From Telmatactis stephensoni (lineage: Eukaryota > Cnidaria > Anthozoa > Actiniaria > Isophelliidae), in NCBI GenBank assembly GCA_029948255.1, contig JALIZF010001454.1, positions 186,001-250,000 on the forward strand: a DNA stretch of 64,000 nucleotides. The letters run 5' to 3'. How positions within the stretch are numbered: the stretch's first letter is position 1; each line of letters starts with the position of its first letter. Below the pieces are notes generated by a model. The model had not been told where the DNA came from. It saw only the letters and a program-made list of their open reading frames with translations, and did not search any database. Shown in pieces: positions 35,035 to 44,799 of the stretch. A program made the position numbers and the translations under genes.

Positions 35035-35930
35035 GACCATTCGCCTCAAAAGTTTCGCAAAACTGAATTTGCAAAGTTTCGAAGCAAAGGCCATCTGCCT
35101 ATCAACCATTCGCCGCAAAAGTTTCGCAAAACTGAATTTGCAAAGTTTCGAAGCAAAGGCCATCTGCCTATCGACCATTCGCCGCAAAAGTTTCGCAAAA
35201 GTGAATTTGCAAAGTTTCGAAGCAAAGGCCATCTGCCTATCGACCATTCGCCGCAAAAGTTTCGCAAAACTGAATTTGCAAAGTTTCGAAGCAAAGGCCA
35301 TCTGCCTATCGACCATTCGCCTCAAAAGTTTCGCAAAACTGAATTTGCAAAGTTTCGAAGCAAAGGCCATCTGCCTATCGACCATTCGCCGCAAAAGTTT
35401 CGCAAAACTGAATTTGCAAAGTTTCGAAGCAAAGGCCATCTGCCTATCGACCATTCGCCGCAAAAGTTTCGCAAAACTGAATTTGCAAAGTTTCGAAGCA
35501 AAGGCCATCTGCCTATCGACCATTCGCCGCAAAAGTTTCGCAAAACTGAATTTGCAAAGTTTCGAAGCAAAGGCCATCTGCCTATCGACCATTCGCCTCA
35601 AAAGTTTCGCAAAACTGAATTTGCAAAGTTTCGAAGCAAAGGCCATCTGCCTATCGACCATTCGCCGCAAAAGTTTCGCAAAACTGAATTTGCAAAGTTT
35701 CGAAGCAAAGGCCATCTGCCTATCGACCATTCGCCGCAAAAGTTTCGCAAAAGTGAATTTGCAAAGTTTCGAAGCAAAGGCCATCTGCCTAAGCGACCAT
35801 TCGCCGCAAAAGTTTCGCAAAAGTGAATTTGCAAAGTTTCGAAGCAAAGGTCATCTATCTAACTAACATTGACAACAAAAATTTTCAAAAGAACTTTGCA
35901 GAGTCTCGCAGCAAATGTCTTCTATCTTTT
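35035..35930. repeat. 69-bp tandem satellite, 12 copies plus a decayed copy
   Basis: Units of 69 bp start at 35035 and recur every 69 bases to 35725, with a last copy at 35795 and a decayed one to about 35930. As 69 is divisible by three and the unit lacks stops in most frames, long frames run through on both strands. Copies 1, 5 and 9 share CGCCTCAAAAG where the others have CGCCGCAAAAG, a hint of a four-unit (276-bp) higher-order repeat. These frames are not considered genes. Confidence 0.93.
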
Positions 35931-36557
35931 ACTGGTGTCTGTGTAGGCTATACCAATGCGGCTCCCATACGGCCAAATGATTTCGACAACCTGAAATGAG
36001 TGCTAGCTTGATTTGAATCGTTAGCAGGGTTACTGTTGAGATAGACACTCAGTTCAGTATTGCCCTTTAAACATAATGTTATTTAATTAAAATTCAAATA
36101 AATAAGTTCCAGTTCAAACAAATTAAACTGCTGTTGGAATCGTCAGGGAGAGGTTTTTCCGGTTACAACAGTCAAAAGACTATATAATCTTTTTCTAAGG
36201 TAGAATGCCAAAATTTTACCGTTGTTCGTAAAATCTTGTTGATATTTCAAGGTTCTTTTTGCCTTTAGAGATATGGTAAAACACTCTGTGAATACAACCA
36301 AATGGTCTTGCGAGAAGAAAACGAATACATACAGTTCTTGAAATATCACCAATCTTTTTATTCCAAACATGTTTCGGCAGCGTCACACTGACGTACAAGA
36401 ATAGGTGTACAAGAATATCTATAAAATATACATAAAGCGCAGCCTCTTTTAATATCAGTAGAAAGTCCGTGAGTGAATGCCCAAATCAGAGATAACAGTA
36501 TTGAAGTAACTTAATAATTTCCCCAAGAAAACGTTAAAGATTGAGAGCAAAACTAAG

Positions 36558-36630
36558 GGCCTGTTTGCACTACAACGAAATACTTTAGGTGTATTCAAAA
36601 CTTAACACTTAGGCATAGTGCAAACAGGTA
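36558..36630. repeat. Small hairpin repeat
   Basis: CCTGTTTGCACTA and its partner ATAGTGCAAACAGG form short inverted ends around AT-rich sequence. It is a probable MITE relic. Confidence 0.5.
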
Positions 36631-36997
36631 CTTACAAAAACTGCTAATATTTGGGTAAGCAATTTTCAAAGGAGTTGTCATCTTGTTTGCAAAGCCAATT
36701 AGGTTATAGCGGTAAATTAGTTTCCAACCGGTGACTAAAATAATTAATTGTTCGCGATCGAGCATTACATAAAATTTAAGAACAAGAAAACAACCCAAGG
36801 GGGTGCGCTTTAGTTAGTTAAGGGTCCGTCCCATAACCAACGAGAGGATAAGAAATAATCCTGGTCTGTCAAGATGTTGACCTTGGAGGTCATGCTTCAA
36901 AATTCATCATCATGCACCAACAGAGCAACACGAGCACTCTACATACAGTAACATTTCGTTTATTGTAAACACAATAAACATATAATGACTCTTAATT

Positions 36998-38130
36998 TTG
37001 AATCCTACATCTTTATTTCGGTTGTAAAAACTTCTATTTTGCCGGCCGTCTTGTTTTGAAATGTACCACAAACAGTGAGTTGGTGGGTAAACGAACACCT
37101 AAAGGAATGTTACAAAAAGCCTAGTGAAAACACACTCCACTGTATCCTGGCATGTAGCTTTGTGTTTTACATTTCCAGAGCTGAGTTTGGCCTTCCAAAA
37201 AAAAAAAAAACCCAAAAAAACCCCAGAAAATATGAAAAATTTAACATACACATTGATTGGTATCCATCGGATTTTTTCTGGAACATGTCAACTGTATGTG
37301 AGTCGTAGGCAACCTACCGCCTTGTATCTTTACCCTTCTGGCGCGAAAAATACTACAATAGGTTAGTTGACAGATATCTGCCAGATTAGTAAACAAAAGA
37401 CAACCAGAGAACTGTTCTCAGAACAGAAGTGAACAGAACCTACAGAAAGTTATAAAAGAAAATTGAATTCAACGGTAACCCTGTTTTAACTGACAATAAA
37501 TGTTTTAGGACCTGATTATATAAACCAGGTTGGGCCAGTAAGCTGGCTGACTTCTTTTGCTTTTTGGTCCCAAGGGAAAAAAGCCCTTAGTGAAAACTTT
37601 GAGAAAGTTACACTTCTTGTTTTCTATATCAAAGTTGTCCCGTGCACAAATACCATACAAAAAATCCCTGGAGAAGCATGTGACAGAAAAATTGAACGAA
37701 TTTCACGTTTTGTTCAAAATCTGACAAGAATTTCAGTGGAGGGAGTCGCCTTTTGCTACATGCCGGTGTATCAATGCTTGACACATCAAAAGAAAGCAAG
37801 TGGCGGTATGTTTTGGAACTCCGGAAAGCCTTGAAAAAGCACGCAAACTCAGTGACAGATATCTGTCACATTATTTAGTTAATGTTTGTTAACTAACAAA
37901 CCATCCTACAATCGTTTTCAGTTGAAACCGCAGATAACAATCATGTACTTAAAAGAATGACTACATTTTGAATCCTACATCTTTATTTCTTGTTAAGGGT
38001 TGTAAAAACTTCTATTTTGACGGCCGTCTTGTTTTAAAATGAAAGTTACAACACCAAAAACACAACTGCAAACAGTTGGTGGGCGGGTTGGTGGGTAAAC
38101 GAACACCTAAAGGAATGTTACCGGAAATGT
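36998..38130. repeat. Diverged direct duplication
   Basis: The segment 36998-37190 recurs in diverged form at 37968-38175. Shared blocks are TGAATCCTACATCTTTATTT, GTTGTAAAAACTTCTATTTT, CGGCCGTCTTGTTTT and GGTAAACGAACACCTAAAGG. Both copies are non-coding and lie within the LTR element interior. Confidence 0.75.
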
Positions 38131-39909
38131 AGCCCGGCATGAGCTTTGTGTTTTTAAATACATTTCCGGAGTTACATTTAAGATGAAAAATATAGACACT
38201 GATAAACTAATCATCGCCTACTGCAAATGTCGTCCAAGTTGCATTGCAACGGCTGTGTTTTTGAATCAGACTAGAACAATTATAATTCTAAAAGGCTTAT
38301 TATAACAACAGATAACAATAGTTGTGGACAAACAATAATAACTTTAAGCAGTAAAAGTTTGTTTTGTAGTATAAAAAGTCAACATTCGCTAAACCGTTCC
38401 TTGAAGAGTGATTTTGATGAATAGGTTGTTCTGTTTTGTAGGCCGACTGTCAGCAAACGAGATACATTCGCACAGTCTGCTAATAAGCACACGAATCAAA
38501 TCGAAGTGCATTAGCTTGACCTTTCCTAGAGGCATTACATTTTAGTTTTTCGTTTTTGGATAGTTTGAAGAAGATTTAGGTAACGATAAGAGCTTACGTC
38601 TCATATATCCAAAACTTGACTGATTCAATTTTATGTCCCTTACTGAAAATGATCATTACATTCTGAATCGATTAAAACTCTGGAAATTACACAAACGAAA
38701 CTAAGTAAAAAAATAAAAAAATTAAAAAGGAATTCGTCGTTTTTTTATGTATCTTCTTGATCAATGTGGGTAACAGAACCGGAATTTGAGTGGCTTCATG
38801 GGTAAACAAAAATTAACCAACATATTTTGATAAAGATTACTTCAGGAACCTACAACAGGATCACGGCTGCAAGATGAATACCTGCAGAAAGTTTTTCTGC
38901 TCGCTGGGTACAAGATGACAAGTTCGATAGTCATCTCAGCCCAAACATTAAAGAAAAGCTAAGTTCCGTCAGTGGATGTCACCCATTGCTATGATTTAGC
39001 ATCATTACCACGTTGCATTGAACTACGTTAAATTTAGTTCAAAGTTAAGCATCTAATACAATGTATATACGTAAAGTACTGATAACGACTATATTCGCTA
39101 ATCTCAAACAATGACCCACTCACCTGTATTATACCATATTTTCCTCATGTTAAGTCTCTAATAGCCAGTGAATCATTACCAGCCCTTATCAGGGAAGACC
39201 AGCTAGGGCACTGAGGGTCAAATGAGTGCATGAGCTGAAAACGTATAGGTATTCAGGTTATTAACTATTACACTTATTAAGTACGGAGGAACATTGAAGA
39301 AATGAATGAAAACATTGTATGGATGTGATGTATCTGTACCTCAAGAACGTAGGACGTAGGCATGCCATTATTCCCGCCAAATACATATCCTTATGTAAAA
39401 TAGATTGTCTTGAACCTACAAATCAATTTTTTACAAATCAGTAAGGCAATAGGCAGACTATGTATTTTTTCAGCTTTGCCGCTTACCTTTAGCTGACTTT
39501 CAAACAGGATGGAATATCAACAACAACAACGCCTTCGTCCTCAGGACCGATGCTCACCAGAACTGATATACATGCTGACCACGTGTGTTATAGCACTGTA
39601 CGACCAGTACATGACAAGCTATGGTCTGATTTGTCGAAAAAATGACGAGTTGACAGATGGATTACTATTTCCCTCCAATTATCAAAATGCCCGATAAATT
39701 TACACAGGCTTCCCGGTCTTTGGTCATATGACTAGTTATGTGGGTTTCCTGTTGTTTTGCCAAGAAACCAACAGTTGCGTTGTTAGCCAGAGACCTGGCA
39801 GTGATTCCTAGGGACATAGCGAATTTATTTAACAGCCAGGAAATTAAAATTTTGTCTTAATATACCAGCCAGGCACAGTTATTCCGAAATACGAGCCAGA
39901 GGTCATTAT

Positions 39910-40419
39910 ATGCATTTTTGTTTCCCAGCCAGCAACAAAAGTTATGTGGAGCGGATATTTTGTGGAGCGGCTCGGTTGGGTACTCCTGTTGAACTACAAG
40001 GTGCAAAGAAACCGAAATCGAAGCGATCTCTAGACGAACGGCTGAATGCCATCCAAGAGCAGTTTACGAAAGAGAAAACTGAAATGATCATCGAGAGGAA
40101 AGATACAAAAGTAATCAGCAAGATGCTGGTGAAGTCAACTAAAGTAATGAAAGCACTGAAATTATGTAAAATCCAACAATTCAAGAAAACTGAAAGGAAA
40201 CACGTTACACTAATAACTCCAACTGAACCAACAGCTGAGAAACAGAAGAAGCAAAGGAAAGCTGACGAAGAGCAAAAGAACAGAAGAAAGCAACTTTGCA
40301 GGAAGATATTGATACAAGAACACTTTATTATTTCATGTGAACAATATTTGTACGGTTCTCTTTTCGAGGCGAGGCGGAGTGTTTCGTTGAGAAATGTATT
40401 TAGTGACGCAATAATGTAA
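39910..40419 (+). CDS. Lysine-rich ORF at the 3' end of the LTR element
   Basis: This frame runs from about the inner inverted repeat (39944-39961) into the 3' LTR and codes for up to 169 residues. The middle is highly charged and helical (KSKRSLDERLNAIQEQF, KKQRKADEEQKNRRKQ). I recognise no domain. It may be the remainder of the element's coding region beyond the inserted block, or a captured sequence. The upstream start is not determined by any sequence signal. Confidence 0.35.
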   Translation: MHFCFPASNKSYVERIFCGAARLGTPVELQGAKKPKSKRSLDERLNAIQEQFTKEKTEMIIERKDTKVISKMLVKSTKVMKALKLCKIQQFKKTERKHVTLITPTEPTAEKQKKQRKADEEQKNRRKQLCRKILIQEHFIISCEQYLYGSLFEARRSVSLRNVFSDAIM

Positions 40420-40604
40420 TTATCTCTGATTGATACAACTTTCGCTTAATTGTCACTACAGAATGGAGCTCGCCATTAATATTCGAACCTAAATAGTCCT
40501 AAATAGTCCCAAATAGTGTAAATACATCAATGCACTATCCTAACGACCCAATAAATACAAAGGGATTGTTTGAAGTTGTGGCGTCAGTGGAATTGAGCGA
40601 AACA
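40380..40604 (+). repeat. 3' LTR
   Basis: 225 bp, identical by eye to 32787-33011, followed by the target duplication CTGTT at 40605-40609. The preceding GAGGCGAGGCGGAG is a weak candidate polypurine tract. Confidence 0.92.
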
Positions 40605-40959
40605 CTGTTATTAATTTAGTGAAACCTTGATTTACTAGTTCGTCTGTTTGCTATGATATAATCAAGCCGCAACCAAAATTATCAACAACAAAAAATCTCG
40701 TTACATATATGTATTAAAATGTATTAAACATATTACATCATAACAAAGTGCTTTGTACAGGTTTATATTCACTCGTTATTTGTGTAAAACACTCAATCGC
40801 TTATTCGTGTTTTGACAAACAACTAGTAAATATATACCTGGCTGCCCAAAGCATTCTCTATTAAGTAATCTATATGGGTTTTAATGATTATAGGCCGAAG
40901 AATACTGACGTCTCTATTTTTAACAAATGAGTGAAAAAACAACAACTAAATAATAAATA

Positions 40960-41235
40960 TATTAATTAGTTAATAAAACACATTTCGTATTTGTGTGCTT
41001 TTAAGTCTAGATTTATGAGTATCGACAGTGTCTGACTTTTTGATGTCTTCACGCAAAGCGTTCCACAATTTAGCAAAGGCTACAGAAAACGTCTCGGTAC
41101 GTGACTTGAGAACTTGAAGAAGATTGGGATTTGATGACCATGATGGCGGTTAGGAGTATAAGACTCAATAGGTTCGCAAAGATACATGGGCGCTTGATGG
41201 TTTAGAACTTTATAGGTGAGCAATAGAAACTTGAG
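40960..41235 (-). pseudogene. LINE reverse-transcriptase C-terminus, frameshifted relic
   Basis: The minus strand encodes LLLTYKVLNHQAPMYLCE, then ESYTPNRHH, then after a frameshift SRTETFSVAFAKLWNAL and HKSRLK. This order is typical of the C-terminal end of CR1/L2/Jockey-like LINE polyproteins (LLLTFKALNG.AP.YL, then SRT...F...A..LWN.LP, then FK..LK). The frame is broken and the rest is absent. Confidence 0.8.
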
Positions 41236-41578
41236 TGATGAATATATAGTATTTTAGGCACCTGTGACAGTCCAACCAGGAAGATTCAAAGACCACTCCA
41301 AAAACCTGTGACGTTTTGCCAAAAAAATCAATCAAAGACCTTCTTCAATATTTAAAAATCAATCCACCAGTAATTTTCACCCCTGGTGAGCTCATCAAGT
41401 CGATATAATATCATATTCAAAAGATTATCAAAGAGGAAGGGCGCAGGCGGGTCAATCAAGTACAGAGAATAAAAAGCCTCTCTGACTCTTTAGAGCAAAA
41501 TGGTTTGTATGATAACTTTTAGGGTGGAATACATTCCTTTACATTACTATGTTTTAACCTTACATATTTTAACTACAG

Positions 41579-43449
41579 ATGTGGAAGGAAGTGGTCATTA
41601 CGTTGTTGGTGTTAAGCACAGTGTATATATCACATGCGAAACGTTAGTAATAATTGCCTTTCCCTAGACAGTAAAAGAAATCAAAGATTTTGATTAAGAT
41701 TTTGATTTTTTCAAAAGACCGTGTCTTCGTTGTCAAGTTGTTGAATAAGAAAGATCATACTTATTTGATTTTGCGTTTTACAGGTGTACGTGGTAAATCC
41801 CAGCACAAGAAACTTAAAGATGAACAAAATGTATACCCAGTTACTGAAGTGGACTGGCAAAAAAGTAGGTATTGATTTCATAGTTTTCCCCTTTGAACCA
41901 TGTCAGTAGAACCACAGCCTTGGTACTGTTAAAATTTCTACTATCTAGCATCCAAAACTGAACAACTACAATTGCCGACAAAAATACTCAAGACAGTTAC
42001 AAAAGTGACAGACACCATCTGAAAGTTGTTGTATCATGAAAAACAAAAGAATTTCCGATTTATCTTAGACTTTTGACCCCAGTTCATGCTAATCAAGCTC
42101 TGGTGGACAAAGGGGGACAAGATTCCTCTACTCCATTGTACCCAGTCTGTTAAGGTCTTCCTTGAAGTTGGTTCTGTAGTTTTTTGGGGCATCCTCTTGG
42201 ACGTCGGCCTCTTGGGGTCCGGCATCATCCAAAAACAGTGAATCAAAAATCTGAACAGTGATCTAATATGTGCTCCAAACTAGAACGGTTAAAATGAGTC
42301 TTAGTTTTGAATGGATTCTAACCAGTGGTTTATTTTACTAATAGTCGATATAGACGAAGACGACTGCGATGATGATAAAGGTGATTGTGAAGACATTGCT
42401 AACGAAGGTCATTGTTTGAAGAAGTTTAACTACGTTCTTAAGCACTGCCCTTGGACTTGTCGTTTCTGTAAGAAGAAAGGCCGTGACACCAAGAAATGTA
42501 AAGATCTGGTTGAACAGCGTCATTGTGAAGGATGGAAAGCCAACAATGATTGTGTCATGCTTCCAGATTTCATGCAACAAAACTGTAAATTAACTTGCGA
42601 GTTGTGTGGACCAGGTACTATTCTCTCTTTTACTTTTGTTCACTCTAAACGTTCGCTAAACGTTTTTCATTCAGATACTAATTTTTTCTAATTTTACTTA
42701 AACAGAGACATCTTTGAAGTATTGTGATGAAGACGTCCGATGTCCCGAGTGGGGCAGATCAGGTTTTTGCCAAACCAACTCAGATATCAAATTGAATTGT
42801 CCGCATAGTTGTCGTAAATATAGTAATGTCGAAGCAGCTCCTGTCCCCTATCCATACAAATACGTGGTTCTGCATCCCTATCAGTATCAAGTAGTGACGG
42901 CACAAACTACCGTATCACCACAGAAAACTACAGCTCAAACCACCACATCACCAGAACAAACCACCAAAGCACCCGAACAAACCACCAAAGCACCGCAAAA
43001 AACTACAAAGGTAAGTAGGCCTCGTTGTCGATTCGTTTTAAGAAACTGTTCGAATCTTGAAATTCATGTATCCCACGTAGGGTACTGAAAATCCCAAGAC
43101 AACATCTACCCCTCAAACAACAAAGCCATCCTCCAAGCCAGCTCCTGAACCTGCACCCGAGCCAGCTCCTGAGCCCGAACCCGAGCCAGCTCCCGAACCC
43201 GCACCAGCTCCTGAACCCGCACCCGAGCCGGCTCCTGAACCCGCACCCGAGCCGGCTCCTGAACCCGCACCCGAGCCGGCTCCTGAACCCGCACCCGAGC
43301 CGGCTCCTGAACCCGCACCCGAGCCGGCTCCTGAACCTGAACCAAATCCAGCTACAGCACCAAAGCCACGACTGAAAAAGAAGTCTAAAAACTACTCGCG
43401 TTCCAAGAAACATCATAAATTGAGGATGAAGAAGATTGTGATACCATAA
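41579..43449 (+). CDS. SPR4: secreted two-ShKT protein with Thr/Pro and PAPE repeats
   Basis: Exons: 41579-41642, 41784-41864, 42345-42614, 42706-43010, 43081-43449 (phases 1,1,1,0); 362 residues. Signal peptide 1-20 ([20 protein letters not shown]). ShKT modules lie at about 56-90 and 100-136 and share one exon, unlike SPR2 and SPR3. The four-core-cysteine module (151-174) has an extra cysteine at 145, where a full ShKT has its first cysteine, but it lacks the last one. The shared motif [15 protein letters not shown] follows. The tail has TTKAPEQ repeats, then PAPEPAPE repeats built from near-identical 24-bp DNA units (about 43190-43335). It ends in a basic segment ([16 protein letters not shown]). 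A MITE lies in the 3' UTR before AATAAA at 43706. The function is unknown. Confidence 0.87.
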
Positions 43450-43559
43450 AGAATCCACAGCAGAAGTAGTAATTTCGAGATAGGCAATAATCTATGGAGA
43501 CGTCTATAAGCCAGTAAAATAACTGGGAGTCATGGCTCTTCTATCTTAAGAAACCTTAG

Positions 43560-43689
43560 GAGCTGTTTATATGGAGGCGAGCCAGCCCGGAAAGCGGGCT
43601 GAATTCTTTTGTTTTCTTTTCCCTTGGGGCCAGAGAACAAAAGAAGTCAGCCCGCTTACCGGGCTGGCTTGCCTCCATATAAACAGCCC
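43560..43689. mobile_element. 130-bp MITE in the SPR4 3' UTR
   Basis: The near-perfect foldback starts GGAGCTGTTTATATGGAGGC and ends GCCTCCATATAAACAGCCCC. The arms also share GCCAGCCCGG and AGCGGGCT. It lies after the stop codon (43449) and before the AATAAA signal (43706). A diverged relative seems to be present at about 37508-37600. Confidence 0.85.
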
Positions 43690-43705
43690 CTTAGTGTAGT
43701 TTGGA

Positions 43706-43711
43706 AATAAA
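43706..43711 (+). terminator. Poly(A) signal of SPR4
   Basis: AATAAA located 257 bases after the SPR4 stop codon and 17 bases after the end of the MITE. Confidence 0.6.
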
Positions 43712-43812
43712 TCATTTATTGTGATTAATGCTTGTATTGTACTCGAAATGAAGCACTTCAGTTTACGAGTTAGATTTAAACTCTTTTTAAAAAGATAGCC
43801 GATCTAAGGCAC

Positions 43813-44541
43813 GGAAGCCCAGGAGGGTCACTGATCGTTTTTATTTTTAACTTTTTGCTTTTTGTTTTTAATGTTTCCGTTTTTATTTGTAAGCTTTCAG
43901 TTTTTGTTTTTAACTTTTTGCTTTTTGTTTTTAACATTTCGGTTTTTATTTTTTGCTTTTCCGTTTTTAACTTTTTGGTTTTTACTTGTATGTTTTCAGT
44001 TTTTATTTTTCGCTTTTCCGTTTTTATTTTTCGCATTTCCGTTTTTATTTGTTACCTTCGTTTTTATTTTTCGCATTTCCGTTTTTATTTTTTGCTTTTC
44101 CATTTTTATTTGTTCTTTTTCCGTTTTTATTTTTCGATTTTTCCGTTTTTATTTTTTGCCTTTCCGTTTTTATTTCTTGTCTTTTCGTTTCTATTTTTGG
44201 ATTTTCCGTTTTTGTTTTTCGCCTTTTGCGTTTTTATTTTTTGCTTTTTTGTTTTATTTTTCGATTATTTATTCGATTATTTATTTTTAAAAATGAAAAA
44301 CAAAAATTTAGTGTTTTTCATAAAATGGAAAAACGAAAAATAAAAACGGAAAAGCGAAAAATAAAAACTGAAACCATACAAGTAATTAAAAACGGACAAG
44401 CGACAAATAAAAACTGAAAACATACAAATATAAACCGAAAAGTTAAAAACGGAAAAGCAAAAAATAAAAAACAAAAAGTTAAAAACAAAAAGCAAAAAGT
44501 TAAAAATAAAAACGATCAGTGACCAGTCCTGGGCTTCCGTA
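43813..44541. mobile_element. Foldback element built of CCGTTTTTATTTTT-like repeats (729 bp)
   Basis: Outer ends are inverted: ACGGAAGCCCAGGA near 43812 and TCCTGGGCTTCCGT near 44527, each adjacent to GGTCACTGATCG or its complement. The left arm is a long array of short T-rich units (GTTTTTATTTTTCGC and variants) from 43840 to 44280. The right arm (44330-44515) is the shorter complementary A-rich array. The Phe-rich and Lys-rich open frames here are by-products. Confidence 0.8.
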
Positions 44542-44799
44542 CTAAGGTCATCAAGAAAGAGTTGTATTGACTTCACCGTAGTCTTGGTATAATCAAGGTG
44601 ACTTTAGATTCAAACAAATTATCGAAAATTACCACAAAAATATTGTTTTTCTTTCAATTCCTTTTTAGCTGAATATCGGACTTGTGGTTTCATGTTACTC
44701 ATCCTATCGACTCACTGACCCGTACTACCACAGTACTTGGTATATTATTAATTGTCTTATTAGTCAAGGTGTCAACTGTCATACTGATTAATATTAATA

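Larger units (their letters stand above)
33688..39961. mobile_element. Region bounded by an 18-bp inverted repeat inside the LTR element
   Basis: AAAATATCCGCTCCACAT at 33688-33705 and its exact complement at 39944-39961 bound 6.2 kb. Just inside each end are several CCAGCCAG motifs in AT-rich DNA (33706-33855 and 39790-39935), all in the same orientation on the plus strand. The right side has a second GTGGAGCGG just outside. This could be a DNA transposon nested in the retroelement, with subterminal transposase-binding repeats. A clear target duplication was not found, so the nature of the insert is inference. Confidence 0.45.
32787..40604 (+). mobile_element. LTR retroelement with identical 225-bp LTRs (7.8 kb)
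   Basis: The two 225-bp LTRs (32787-33011 and 40380-40604) appear identical by eye. Each begins TGTTTCG and ends CGAAACA. The target site CTGTT is duplicated at 32782-32786 and 40605-40609. The interior has a gag-like ORF near the 5' LTR and a lysine-rich ORF running into the 3' LTR. No protease, reverse transcriptase, RNase H or integrase was recognised, so it is probably non-autonomous. A 5-bp duplication and the gag type suggest BEL/Pao, but this is not proven. Identical LTRs imply a recent insertion. It lies between SPR3 and SPR4, outside both. Confidence 0.9.

Noticed and set aside
35035..35863. CRISPR-like array
   Set aside because: The units are contiguous tandem repeats without variable spacers, in an animal genome.
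34993..35866. Frames of 265-284 codons over the 69-bp satellite as protein genes
   Set aside because: Equal openness on both strands follows from a stop-free unit whose length is a multiple of three. There is no independent start or regulatory evidence.
39910..40000. hAT transposase C-terminus (SYVERIFCGAA resembles the VERVFS motif)
   Set aside because: Only about ten residues match loosely and the following sequence does not fit.
15845..43449. Calling the SPR genes potassium-channel toxins because of ShKT domains
   Set aside because: ShKT modules are common in non-toxic secreted proteins. The large proline-rich tails and multidomain layout argue for a structural or matrix role, and no activity can be inferred.
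43776..44576. Phe-rich and Lys-rich frames on both strands
   Set aside because: By-products of the T-rich foldback arrays.
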